DNA of 63,918 nt from Trinickia soli (GTDB taxonomy: Bacteria; Pseudomonadota; Gammaproteobacteria; Burkholderiales; Burkholderiaceae): NCBI RefSeq assembly GCF_002879855.1, contig NZ_PNYB01000030.1, positions 1-63,918 of the forward strand, given 5' to 3'. Below the pieces are notes generated by a model. The model was not told the DNA's origin and searched no databases. It was given only the letters and a program-made list of their open reading frames with translations. Position numbers and translations under genes: made by a program. Below, piece after piece: positions 54,179-63,676 of this stretch (position 1 is the stretch's first letter; every line of letters begins with the position of its first letter).

Positions 54179-54940
54179 ATGCTCGCGCTCAAACTTACGC
54201 TCGTCCCGCTATTTTTGCTTGTCGTTTCAATGTCGGGCAAATGGTGGGGGCCTTCGATTGCTGGCTGGTTGGCTGGTTTGCCCGTGGTGGCCGGTCCGAT
54301 TCTGTTCCTTCTTGTGCTCGCGCATGGTCCGAGCTTCGGAGCGCGTGCTGCCACGCTGTCTCTCTCTGCGATCCTCGCGTCAGAAGCATTCAATTTCGCG
54401 TATGCATGGACCTGCCGCTCGCGTACGTGGCCGGTTGCACTGGCTGTCGGGCTCATCGCGTGGTTTATATCCGCGTGTGGCCTATCAATGTTGCCCAGTT
54501 CAACTATGTGGGCCGCCGCCGCCGCCCTCGCCGCCGTGTGCTTCGGCCAGTCGTTCTTGCCGCGAAGCTCAGCGGTCGCAGCGGGCGCGCCACTTACGCG
54601 GCCCGACCTGATAGGCAGGATGGTTGCCGGCGCGGTGCTGACGGTACTGGTCACCTCGCTGTCTGGATGGGCAGGCCCCGCATGGAGCGGTCTGCTCGCG
54701 GTATTTCCGCTGCTCGGGATTGTCTTATCGGTTTCGTCTCACCGCGCACATGGAGCGGCTTTTGTGATCTCGCTGCTTCGGGGCATGGTACTTGGCAGAT
54801 TCTCGTTCGCCGCATTTTGTTTGTTGCTTTCGTTCTCACTGCCTTACCAACGCCCGCTCCTGGCGTTTGCTGAGGCGGCAGTCCTAGCGATGCTCGTGCA
54901 GTGGGGCACCAGGCGACTGGCAACAACGCGGGCTCAGTGA
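54179..54940 (+). CDS. Inner-membrane protein of unknown function
   Basis: A 253-residue hydrophobic protein with about eight predicted membrane segments, e.g. LTLVPLFLLVVSMSG, AGLPVVAGPILFLLVLAH and TWPVALAVGLIAWFISACG. Two similar halves are suggested: the WWGPSIAGWLAGLPVVAGP pattern near the start and GWAGPAWSGLLAVFPLLGIV in the second half. Possibly a small transporter; no family assigned. Single gene. Confidence 0.8.
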   Translation: MLALKLTLVPLFLLVVSMSGKWWGPSIAGWLAGLPVVAGPILFLLVLAHGPSFGARAATLSLSAILASEAFNFAYAWTCRSRTWPVALAVGLIAWFISACGLSMLPSSTMWAAAAALAAVCFGQSFLPRSSAVAAGAPLTRPDLIGRMVAGAVLTVLVTSLSGWAGPAWSGLLAVFPLLGIVLSVSSHRAHGAAFVISLLRGMVLGRFSFAAFCLLLSFSLPYQRPLLAFAEAAVLAMLVQWGTRRLATTRAQ

Positions 54941-55091
54941 TGACCATCGCGGCAGCGTTTGCGCGGTCGATCGAACGCTCCGACAGTATTCGGCCGACAT
55001 CGGCCCTTCGACATCAGTGCGTAAATCGTCGATCCACTGCATTCAAGGGTGGATAGAATATGCTCCTGCCCGTCTACAGACCGTTTCTAAA

Positions 55092-55601
55092 ATGACAACC
55101 AAACAGAGACTTGCTACTGCGCTGGTTGGCGCGCTTGTCTGGGTCATCATTGACCAGTCGACCAAGGCATTATTCAAGCACATATTGGCGCCCGGCGAGG
55201 TGGTGTCGCTTCTTGCTGGAGGCCTTCTGGCTCTTCCGACTTATAACCACGGAGCGTTCCTGAGCTTCGGGGCTGAAATGTCTGATGCCACTCGAAATCT
55301 TGTCTTCATATACGGTGTTCTCGCGATTTTGGTGGGGCTGTTCGGATGGCTGGTGCGTTCGTCCAGGCTGGGCCGTGTAGAAGTGATTGCGATTGCTTGC
55401 ATTCTGGGCGGCGGACTTGGCAATTTGATCGATCGTTGTGTCTATGATGGCCGCGTTTTCGATTTCTTGAACATGGGCATCGGGCATTTGCGAACAGGTA
55501 TATTTAATGTTGCAGACATTGGGATTTCGCTCGGAGTGGTGCTACTTCTTCTTGGTGGCACGAAACGGCGGCCCAGCTCGCCCGGGTCGGTGAAGGCCTG
55601 A
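55092..55601 (+). CDS. lspA: Signal peptidase II (accessory copy)
   Basis: A 169-residue lipoprotein signal peptidase with four membrane helices and the two catalytic aspartates in GNLIDRC and FNVADIGIS. It cleaves prolipoproteins after lipid modification. The start at 55092 (MTTKQRLATALV) is supported by homology; the longer frame lacks it. It is not next to ileS, where housekeeping lspA is usually found in this group, so this is probably an extra copy. Confidence 0.9.
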   Translation: MTTKQRLATALVGALVWVIIDQSTKALFKHILAPGEVVSLLAGGLLALPTYNHGAFLSFGAEMSDATRNLVFIYGVLAILVGLFGWLVRSSRLGRVEVIAIACILGGGLGNLIDRCVYDGRVFDFLNMGIGHLRTGIFNVADIGISLGVVLLLLGGTKRRPSSPGSVKA

Positions 55602-55776
55602 GAACCGCGGCCCCTGATACCGCCGGGTGCCGCGCGGTAAGCGTGAGCAGAGCAGGGCCGGAATCGCCAATTGCGTGAGCGCGATATCCAAAAGACAATG
55701 AGCGCGCGCGTGTCGTCATTGCTGTGCCCAATTGCGCAGCGCTGGCCAGGCTTGCGCATTTGCGAGGATAAATCCG

Positions 55777-56430
55777 ATGGCAAGATTCGTTTTGGTGCCG
55801 GGTGGTTGGCATGGAGGCTGGGCCTTCGATGCTGTCAGCAAAGTGCTATCAAGCGAAGGTCACGAAGTACAGGCGCTCACCCTCTCGGGGATGGCTGACG
55901 AGATTTCGACGAGGGTCAATCTCGATCGTCACATTGACGAGGCGGTTCGGGCCATTCGCAGGAGCGACACGCGTGTCGTTCTTGTCGGTCATTCGTACGG
56001 GGGAATGGTCATCACTGGCGCGGCGGACAAGGAGCCCTCGCGCATAGATGCGATTGTCTATGCCGATGCCTATGTGCCGAACGACGGTGCATCGGTGTGG
56101 TCGCTCACCACCCAGAGCTATCGGGAACGTTTCATCGCGGGCGTCGCTGCGGATGGGTTGAATTGCATACCCCCTGCCCATCTCGACCGCCGATGCCGTC
56201 CCCATCCCATTGCCACCTTTCTGCAGGCGATAAAGTTGACGGGTAATTGGCGCAGTGTTCCCTGCAAGGCCTTCGTCGCTGCGTTCGGCTGGGAGGGGAG
56301 CCCGTTCGTTGAATTATACGAACGGTTGCGACTGGATCCTGAATGGGTCACGCATCGCCTCGACTGTGCACACGATATTCCTCGACTGGCCCCCGAGGCT
56401 CTCGCGGAAATTCTTTTGAAGTCTGTGTAG
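55777..56430 (+). CDS. Alpha/beta hydrolase (esterase/salicylate-ester hydrolase-like)
   Basis: A 217-residue alpha/beta hydrolase: FVLVPGGWHGGWAFD at the oxyanion region, nucleophile GHSYGGMV, Asp in IVYADAYVP and His in DCAHDIP. The type resembles methyl-ester/acetone-cyanohydrin-lyase-like hydrolases. GAGGATAAATCCG precedes the ATG. Substrate unknown. Confidence 0.88.
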   Translation: MARFVLVPGGWHGGWAFDAVSKVLSSEGHEVQALTLSGMADEISTRVNLDRHIDEAVRAIRRSDTRVVLVGHSYGGMVITGAADKEPSRIDAIVYADAYVPNDGASVWSLTTQSYRERFIAGVAADGLNCIPPAHLDRRCRPHPIATFLQAIKLTGNWRSVPCKAFVAAFGWEGSPFVELYERLRLDPEWVTHRLDCAHDIPRLAPEALAEILLKSV

Positions 56431-56502
56431 ACAGGCTGGCCACCCGCTGTCTTCGCGCAGCAATGGAGCGAGCCGAAAACCTTGAACGCATCACCGTCAA
56501 TA

Positions 56503-56658
56503 TCAAAGCCAGATACTCACATTGATGAGTTCCTTGGCTTGGTCGCGGTCGAGCAATTCGAGGGGAATGCCTTGCGCTTTCTGCTGGATATAAGCGGAGA
56601 CGATCTTTAGCAAAGGCGTATTTGACGTCGCGGCCGCGGAAGTTTGCCTGGCGGGCAT
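56503..56658 (-). CDS. Possible small protein, 51 aa
   Basis: From an ATG at 56658 the frame reads TPLLKIVSAYIQQKAQGIPL then ELLDRDQAKELINVSIWL and stops. The amphipathic, non-repetitive composition looks coding, unlike the Arg/Ser-rich shadows around it. It lies directly downstream of the DUF3422 gene on the same strand (start 32 bases after its stop). No strong ribosome site. Could be a true small protein or the tail of a lost gene. Confidence 0.4.
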   Translation of the reverse strand: MPARQTSAAATSNTPLLKIVSAYIQQKAQGIPLELLDRDQAKELINVSIWL

Positions 56659-56689
56659 CCGAAGGCGGACGGAGAAGGCCTTCGCGACG

Positions 56690-57991
56690 TCACTTGCGTT
56701 CTAATCGGTGCGGCTCATCGTGACCGAGCCGGCGAATCCGCCCGGTGAACAGCACGACCGCCGCGACCACCGGGAGAATCAGCAAGCCTTCGAGGATATC
56801 CGGGTCCAGCGACAGATGGGCGGCGTGCAGTGCTCGCAGTGCCGCGCCGGATAAATTCAGCACATAGTAAGAGATGGCCGCGACCGAGAGACCTTCAACC
56901 GCGTGCTGCATCCGCAGTTGCGTCCGCGCGGTGCGGTTCATCCCTTCGAGCAATGCGGTCGTGTGTTCTTCCTGTGTCAGATTCACCCGAGTCCGCAATA
57001 GGTCAACGGCGCGAGCCACGCGCGTGGCGGATTGCTGATGGCGAGTCCAGACCGAACCGCATGTTTGCATGGCGGGTAACAGCCGGCGCTGCATGAATTC
57101 GGCGATCGTCGGAAAGCCTTCGATTCGCTCTTCGCGAAGCTCGGCAATGCGAGCGAGGACGAGTTTTTCGTATGCCGCCGATGCGCTGAAGCGCGTTTCG
57201 AGGCCCGCATTCGCTTCGAGTTGGCCGGCAAGTCGCGTGAGTTCGCGTAGCAGATATGCGTCGTCGTGATCGTTGCCCGGTTGTTCCATTCGCCGCATGA
57301 AAACGGAAAGCGATGCATCGAGCTTCCCGAGAAACTGGCTGTGACGGCGCGCATCGGGGAGGGCGAGCAGCGCCATCATCCGGTAAGTCTCGATCTCGAA
57401 CAGGCGCTGGATCAAGCGGCCTGCTTGTGCTTCGCGGAATCCGAGGTCGAGGACGAGAAAGCGCGAGAAGTGGTCCTCGTGAACGAGCCAGTCGCAATAG
57501 ACCTCGCCCCCTGCAAGAACCGTGGTGCCGACGAGCACCGGCCCCGGCAGCAGCTCGTCGACGCGTTCACGGGCTTGCTTGGCATGCACGCCGCAGCGCA
57601 GTTCCGCATGAACGGCGACGAGGACGCATTCTTTCAGCGAAGCGAGCCACGAACTGGGGAGGTCCCTCATGGCGACGCCGGAGAAAAACTTGTCGTCAGC
57701 GGCAGTTTGGACAAACGTGAAAGTGGAGAATTCAGTGTGCTTCTCCCACTTGACTTGCCAGTCGCCCTTCTTCGCCGTGTAGTGATTGTTTTGCGGGGGC
57801 GGTGGCGGTAGCCCCATGGCTGCGATCAATGTTGCCAGCAGGCGGATATGAATCTCCTCGTCGCGCTCCGAATAAATCGCGAGATGGCTCAACGACGCGG
57901 GTCCGTCGATACGAAGAAAGGGTCGAGCGTGCAGTTCTTTCGAGAGCGAATCTCTCAGCGGATGATTGAGGGACGAGAACATGAAATGCAT
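56690..57991 (-). CDS. DUF3422 family membrane-anchored protein
   Basis: A protein of about 430 residues (DUF3422). It has an N-terminal HPLRDSLSKELHARPF motif typical of the family, a long soluble region with helices, and two hydrophobic helices near the C-terminus (VEGLSVAAISYYVLNLSGA and LEGLLILPVVAAVVLFTG). Function unknown. The start is uncertain: ATGs at 57991, 57982 and 58072 are in frame; homology begins after the second. Confidence 0.82.
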   Translation of the reverse strand: MHFMFSSLNHPLRDSLSKELHARPFLRIDGPASLSHLAIYSERDEEIHIRLLATLIAAMGLPPPPPQNNHYTAKKGDWQVKWEKHTEFSTFTFVQTAADDKFFSGVAMRDLPSSWLASLKECVLVAVHAELRCGVHAKQARERVDELLPGPVLVGTTVLAGGEVYCDWLVHEDHFSRFLVLDLGFREAQAGRLIQRLFEIETYRMMALLALPDARRHSQFLGKLDASLSVFMRRMEQPGNDHDDAYLLRELTRLAGQLEANAGLETRFSASAAYEKLVLARIAELREERIEGFPTIAEFMQRRLLPAMQTCGSVWTRHQQSATRVARAVDLLRTRVNLTQEEHTTALLEGMNRTARTQLRMQHAVEGLSVAAISYYVLNLSGAALRALHAAHLSLDPDILEGLLILPVVAAVVLFTGRIRRLGHDEPHRLERK

Positions 57992-58479
57992 CGGTAGCCG
58001 GGCGTGACAGTGTAGCGCGGCAATCTGGCAAAAGGGCGGCGACGTGGCGTCGTTACGCTTGTTGCCAGGCATTCAACGCCGCCGGTTAGAACCGGAGCCG
58101 AGAAACCAACGGGTGCTTGTGTGCAGCATAAGGCCCATTTATGTCGGACGGTGTCCAGGATGCTCCGTCTTACGATCACTGTGCCGGTAAGGCGTTAGAT
58201 AACGCCACCGGGTTCCAAGAACCGACGAGCCGACGATATCGGCTCTTCAGTCGGACGCCAGACCACTATCAACATGCAGCGCCTCGAACATCAACGGTCA
58301 GGAACGGGGCGACGCCGGCGATCATCGTTCGATACTACGCGGATGCATTTCACTATAGATCATGTCGTGACATAGATTAAATTCAATTGAATTGACGAAG
58401 TCCATGATGCAGAAGGGAAGGGGCGTCATATACCTGTGGGGACGCCGGGTGAGATCATCTTTGAAGCCAGGAGTCGTGC
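57992..58479. other. Region without a supported gene
   Basis: About 490 bases between the divergent DUF3422 gene and the HMA-like gene. A longer DUF3422 start (58072) could occupy the first 80 bases. The rest has only short unsupported frames, plus an AT-rich stretch near 58350-58400 that probably includes promoters. Confidence 0.45.
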
Positions 58480-58695
58480 ATGGAACTCGATCATTTGGAA
58501 TTCGAGGTCGACAAGATGACCGGTCATGGCGATGCGCAAACGCTCGCCCGGGCCATCGTTGCGGTCGACCCCGACGCAAAAGTCGACGTCGACGTTGATG
58601 CCAGAACCGTCAAGGTCGACTCGTGGATGATGGCCGACGAATTCCTGATTGCGTTCGAGGAGGCAGGCTATCAGGCGAAGATCAGCAAAGGGTGA
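58480..58695 (+). CDS. HMA-domain-like protein lacking the metal-binding cysteines
   Basis: A 71-residue protein with the fold pattern of heavy-metal-associated domains: LEFEVDKMT, then LARAIVAVDPDAKVDVDV, ARTVKVDS and AFEEAGYQAKI. Where CopZ-like proteins have MTCGHC, this one has MTGHGD, so both metal-binding Cys are absent. It may be a degenerate copper chaperone or use another ligand set (His, Asp). Confidence 0.75.
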   Translation: MELDHLEFEVDKMTGHGDAQTLARAIVAVDPDAKVDVDVDARTVKVDSWMMADEFLIAFEEAGYQAKISKG

Positions 58696-58733
58696 TTCGA
58701 CATCATCTGCCCGAACCGCCTGGGCCTCCACGT

Positions 58734-59354
58734 ATGCCATCGCCCAGTTCAGAGCGATGCCGGCGCGCCGCGCGAAGTGACGCCGCGCCATGCGGCGAAA
58801 CTGTGCCGCTTCCATTCTGCACCATCGGCCATTCGAACCGAACCCTTGCGGAGTTTGTCGGGTTGTTGAGTGACGCCCACATAGAGGCTGTTGTCGACAT
58901 CAGAAAGATTCCGAGGTCGAGAGCCAACCCGCTGTTCAATCAGGAGACGTTCCCTGACGCACTGGCAGCATTCGGCGTCTCGTATGAACACGTGGCGGCA
59001 CTCGGGGGCCTTCGCGGAAAGGCCCGAACTTTGCCTCGGAATGTCAACGGCTTCTGGACGAATGAGAGCTTTCACAATTACGCCGATTACGCGCTGTCGG
59101 ACGCTTTTCGTGCCGGCCTTGACCGTCTGCTGGATATAGGGCGAGAGCGACGCTGCGTGATGATGTGTTCAGAAGCCGTATGGTGGCGGTGTCACCGCCG
59201 CATCGTCGCCGACTACCTGATTGCATCGGGGAAAACCGTTGTCCATCTCATGGGGCGGGGGCGCCAGGAGCCGGCTCACCTGACTCCCGGCGCAGTGATT
59301 CAAGCCGACCGGACGATCGTTTATCCGGACGCGTCCGGTCGCTCGTCTGCGTAA
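58734..59354 (+). CDS. DUF488 family protein
   Basis: A 206-residue DUF488 protein with FCTIGHSNRTLAEFVGLL, VVDIRKIPRSR and MMCSEAVWWRCHRRIVADYL (conserved Cys and CHR). Function unknown. The ATG at 58734 begins a short polar N-terminal extension of about 25 residues. It follows the HMA-like gene by 38 bases. Confidence 0.87.
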   Translation: MPSPSSERCRRAARSDAAPCGETVPLPFCTIGHSNRTLAEFVGLLSDAHIEAVVDIRKIPRSRANPLFNQETFPDALAAFGVSYEHVAALGGLRGKARTLPRNVNGFWTNESFHNYADYALSDAFRAGLDRLLDIGRERRCVMMCSEAVWWRCHRRIVADYLIASGKTVVHLMGRGRQEPAHLTPGAVIQADRTIVYPDASGRSSA

Positions 59355-59543
59355 TTGCGGCACTGATGCCAATCGCGCTCGGCCTGCGTCATACGCAGGT
59401 CGCACCTCCGGGCGATCGACTTGCGCTTCAGGCACTTGCCACGTCAGCGGAGGGCTCGGCTCATTTCGGTCAGCGGCATATGTGTACGAGCAAGAGATTG
59501 GAAACCCTCCCTTCTTTCGAAACGTTCTTCCGGTTCGATACGT

Positions 59544-60096
59544 TCAATACCGATAGAACGCCGCTTGCAGTGCGCTGCGGTCGTCAGAATGACTGGATAT
59601 GGCAAGCATCAACAATATGCGCGCTTTCTGCGGGGCTTGATCGTCGACGACGAGCCAGCCGTAATCGTCGTCGGGTTGGGCGCCGTTGCGGATGACCACG
59701 CCATTACCTGTGCGCGAGGCGCGCACCACATGCAGACCGCTGCGCGCGGCCGCGCGCAGCGGCTCGACCATGCGCGCAGCGATGTTGCCATTGCCCGTGC
59801 CCGCAATGATGAGGCCGCGTGCGTCCGCAGCCACGGTACCGATGACCTCTTGTTCGAGCGCGCCGTAGGCATAGACGATGTCGACCTTCGGCAAGCTGTG
59901 GAGCGCATCGATCGACCACTCGGTGCGAACGGTGTGATTGCGTGAGGGCATGCGCGGCCGCCTCAGGAATGGCGGACAGAATCTCGTCGATGCCGAGCAC
60001 CGAGCACGCATAGGCCGAGGTGTTGGCGGCGCTCTCGCCGCGACCGGCAATGGTGCCTCCGGTGCCGATCACTACGATATTGGGCTTGTCTCTCAT
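59544..60096 (-). pseudogene. L-asparaginase with internal deletion and frameshift
   Basis: The 5' end reads MRDKPNIVVIGTGGTIAGRG, the asparaginase N-terminus with the first catalytic Thr (TGGTIA). After about 45 residues the reading frame shifts and resumes as NHTVRTEWSIDALHSLPKVD ... GNGNIAARM ... NGVVIRNG, the C-terminal domain, to the natural end. About 150 central residues are gone, including the TDT and KD active-site motifs. Confidence 0.8.
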
Positions 60097-60905
60097 GAGA
60101 AGTCGATGCGGTGTCGTTCGTTTTGACGGTGCGCGAAGATGCCAGCGGCGCCGATCAATGGCTGAGTGCGAAGGCGCGCGCCGCCGCTGCGCACGTCGAT
60201 ATCACCGCGCGCCGAACGGCGCAGCTCTTCGATCGGCGTGTTTAGCGCGAACTTCACGCCGCGCGCGCGTAGGATCGCCGCAAGCCCCTTGCAGAATCGA
60301 TAACAGTCCGCTGTGTCCTCGCTGCGCGTATAGATGCCACTGGCGATGTCTTGCCTCACGTCCGCGAGCGCGGGCTCGAGCTCGATGCATTGCTCGGGGG
60401 TGAGGGCCGTCTGTTCGCAGCCGAGCGAGCGCTGGAATTCGAGCAGATTGACGGCGCTCTGCATGGCATTGGCATCCCGATGCAAAACGAGCTTGCCCGA
60501 TTGCTGGAAATCGAAATCAAGCCTCGGCTCGTCGCGCATCAGCTCGTGAATCAGCGTGCGGCTGGAGAACGACAGCGAGAGCAACCGCCGTGTCGTGATC
60601 TGGCTGCGCTTGCGCGAGCAGGCGAGCGCGAATTCGATGCACCAGCGCCATTGCTCGGTGTTCACGGACGGCCGGAACCGCACGGGCGAATCCCCGCGCG
60701 TGAGCCATACCGGCAGCTTGGACAGCACGCCGGGTCCCGCAAGCGGCGCGACATAGCTGTACGACAGTTGCCCGGCATTGCCGAAACTTGTTTCGGCCGC
60801 CACATCGGCGTGTCGATCCACGACGGTGACTTCATGCCCGGCGCGACTCAAATAGTAAGCGCTCGTCAGACCAATGACGCCCGCCCCCAAAACTGTGATG
60901 TTCAT
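60093..60905 (-). pseudogene. Truncated D-amino-acid dehydrogenase (DadA-like)
   Basis: A 270-codon frame with the FAD-binding motif VLGAGVIGLTSAYYL and GNAGQLSYSYVAPLAGPG, matching about the first 240-255 residues of DadA (about 410-430 in the family). It then diverges (LIGAAGIFAHRQNERHRIDF) and stops four bases into the asparaginase start. The C-terminal substrate and FAD-closing part is missing. Probably inactive. Confidence 0.75.
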
Positions 60906-61148
60906 GCGGCTTTCCCGTTGTCGTTTTTGGCGTGGTCGCAAATCGACACGCCGGCGGGATGACTGCGCCGGCTCCAAGCTCTGACGGCCACGGCCGGGGC
61001 TACGACGCCTGATTTCAGTGAGGGAAATGTACGGTGAAGGGGCGCGTGCGAGATTGCATCTATCGGTAAAAAAATAGAACAGAAGCGACAGCGACCGCGA
61101 CGGGCCGATGGAACGGGAGCGAGGGGAGCGGGCGGCTTCGGGCGCGCG

Positions 61149-62231
61149 TCAATCGGCGAGCGCGCCCGTGTGCGACGACCGGAGCTTGCCTGGTGTCACG
61201 CCGTAGGCTTCGCGAAAGACGCGGATGAAATGCGCGGAATCGGCGAAGCCACAGTCGTAGGCGATGTCGGTCACTTTGCGCGACGTATTGAGCAGCATCC
61301 AGCGCGCGTAGCGCAGGCGCATGCGGCGGTAGAACTCATTGGGCGACACCTTCATTTCGGCCATGAAGGCCCGCTCGAGTTGGCGCACGCTCGTGCCGAC
61401 CATCTTGGCGATGACCGCGATGTTCAGCGGCGCTTCGAGGTTTTCCTCCATCAGTAAGGCCGCGTACCGCACCGTGGCATCTTCCACCGAGAGGTAGCCA
61501 AGCGCTTGGCGTCGCTCGACGAAAGAGGAGCCCGCCCGGCGGCTCACGGTCATCTGATGAACGACCTTCGAGGCGCGATCGGGCCCGCAATGGAGATTGA
61601 CGAGCCGCGCCGCGAGTTCGATTACCGAAATGCCGCCCGCGCAGGTAATGCGTTCGCCGTCGATCAGATAGTCGGCATGCGTCATGACGCGCAAGCCCGG
61701 GAACATGTTGCGGTAATCGTCGTAGTGGAAGCTATGCAGGCACGCGACGTGGTCTTCCATCAGACCCGCACGCGCCAGCACGAAGCTGCCAGTGCAGATA
61801 CCCACGAGCGGCACACCCGCCTGCGCCGCCTCACGCAGGTAATCCCAGCAGCGCTTGTCGACTTGATCGAGGTGCGGAAGCAGGCCGCCGATGGCGACGA
61901 TGTAATCGAATTGCCGCACGTCCGGAAAGGCCGCGCGCACGGGCACCGCAATGCCGCAACTGGATTCGACGGTGCTGTTCGGGGCGCCGATCGTCGTCCA
62001 CAGGCAGCGTAGCTGGCGGCTTTGATCGCCGCGATCGGCAGCATGCCGCAGCGCGTCGCACAGCCCCCCGAGCGACAAAAGCGGGAAGCGGGGCCATAGC
62101 ACGATTCCGACGTTCAGATCTGCGCCGGAACGCGGGTGCGATGCGTCCGGCGCACTTGAGAGTGCGTCCAGCCGGTCGACCGGTGCATGGGCCGAAGCAT
62201 CGCTGGCAAGGGAATCGTCGGAGGGGAGCAT
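61149..62231 (-). CDS. GlxA-type AraC-family regulator (DJ-1/PfpI domain plus AraC HTH)
   Basis: A 360-residue regulator. The DJ-1/PfpI-like domain covers about residues 35-215 (GICTGSFVLARAGL), and the AraC HTH covers about residues 255-350 (IAKMVGTSVRQLERAFM and DIAYDCGFADSAHFIRVFREAYGVTPG). Such regulators control amine/amino-acid catabolism (ArgR, CdhR, GbdR). It lies between the decayed D-amino-acid genes and the decayed liv operon, which may have been its targets. The ATG at 62231 is a likely start; the frame is open further upstream. Confidence 0.87.
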   Translation of the reverse strand: MLPSDDSLASDASAHAPVDRLDALSSAPDASHPRSGADLNVGIVLWPRFPLLSLGGLCDALRHAADRGDQSRQLRCLWTTIGAPNSTVESSCGIAVPVRAAFPDVRQFDYIVAIGGLLPHLDQVDKRCWDYLREAAQAGVPLVGICTGSFVLARAGLMEDHVACLHSFHYDDYRNMFPGLRVMTHADYLIDGERITCAGGISVIELAARLVNLHCGPDRASKVVHQMTVSRRAGSSFVERRQALGYLSVEDATVRYAALLMEENLEAPLNIAVIAKMVGTSVRQLERAFMAEMKVSPNEFYRRMRLRYARWMLLNTSRKVTDIAYDCGFADSAHFIRVFREAYGVTPGKLRSSHTGALAD

Positions 62232-62539
62232 GCATCGCGGCCAGAAGGGAACGCGAACATTATTGGACTCAGCGGCCCCTCTCCGCGGGTGGCGCATATC
62301 TTCTATTTTCTGGCAGATCGGTGCAATGCCGAGGGTTTGTGTCCACATAAATTCGTCATCGCTGTCATGACGATGGCGCCGTGCGTGCGATGCATCACGG
62401 ATCCGACGGAGCCGCTCCGGTGGATCGTCGGAAAGCAGGCGAGTGAGACCGGCTTGGGGGCAATTGCCATGTTGCGAATGGATGCCCGCGGTGGCCGCCC
62501 TTTTTATGGTTAAGCCATAACTATTGGTGAGGTGGAGCA

Positions 62540-63432
62540 ATGAGCAAGAGCGTAACGTTGAGTCGCGGCGTGGCGGCCGTCGGAATGTTGAGTGCCCTGA
62601 TCGGGACGGCGTATGCCGATGTCACCGTGAAGATTGGGGAAGTCGCACCGTTGACCGGCCCGGCATCGTATCTGGGCAAGGATACGGAGAACGGAGCACG
62701 GCTTGCGGTCGAGGAAATCGACCAGAAGGGCCTCGTGGTGGGCGGCCAGAAGGTCAAGCTGGTGCTCGACGCCGAGGACGATGCGGGTGATCCTCGTCAA
62801 GCGACGCAAGTTGCGCAAAAGCTCGTCGACGACGAGGTCGTCGCCGTGGTCGGGCATATGAACTCGGGCACAAGGCGGACGGCATGATCGTGCTGTCGCA
62901 CGATGCGACGAACGATAAGGCCACCGATTTCCGCGCGATTCTGACCAAGATCAAGGGCGAGCAACCCGGCGCAATCATGTACGGCGGGCTGGACGGCACG
63001 GGCGGCCCGTTCGCGAAGCAAGCCAGGCAGCTCGGGCTCGGGCAGAAGATTCTCGCGGGCGACGGCCTATGCGCGGACGATCTGGCCAAGCTCGCCGGCG
63101 ACGCGGCCGACAGCGTGATCTGCTCGATCGCAGGCGTGCCGCTCGCGAAGATGCCACGCGGCCCGGCATTTACAGCGGCTTACATGAACCGCTTCGGCAT
63201 GCACCCGGTCTTGAACTCGCCGTTCGCCTACGACGCGGTGTACGTCATCGCCGAAGCGATGAAGCGCGCGGGCTCGACCGATCGGGCCAAGATCCTCGCG
63301 GCGATGCCGTCGACGAACTACCAGGGCGTGCTCGGCCAAACGCAGTTCGACGCCAAGGGCGCTGCACGGCACGATTTCGCTCTACAAGTACGTCGGGGGC
63401 AAGCAACCGCTGCTCGACTACGTGAAGAACTA
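62540..63432 (+). pseudogene. Branched-chain amino acid ABC binding protein (LivK-like), deleted and frameshifted
   Basis: It starts as a normal LivK with a signal peptide and VTVKIGEVAPLTGPASYLGK, and runs to GHMNSGT. There about 100 residues are missing and the frame shifts. The C-terminal half continues from MIVLSHDATNDKATDFRAIL (62884) to GQTQFDAKG, then another frameshift separates the tail ISLYKYVGGKQPLLDYVKN that ends at 63432. Confidence 0.85.
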
Positions 63433-63676
63433 AGCGCTTGCGCTGGAACGTCAAACTCAGCCGGGGGGCTTGATTGATGCAGGCGAGCCGGCAATTCGTT
63501 TTGCCGGCTTTATTCGTCGATCGTGTCTCGCTGTGGTGCGCTAAGCCGATGGGCGGTCGAGCGCACTTGGAGTGCGTAGAACCGATCCGGAACCGGCCCC
63601 TTCTGCGCCGGTATGCATTCAAGCAGCCGACCGGCTTGCGATGAGCGCACCGCAGTTGCAATTTGTGAATGGAAAC
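63433..63676. other. Spacer between the livK and livH/livG remnants
   Basis: About 240 bases between the livK stop and the next remnant. No gene or RNA recognised. Confidence 0.4.
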
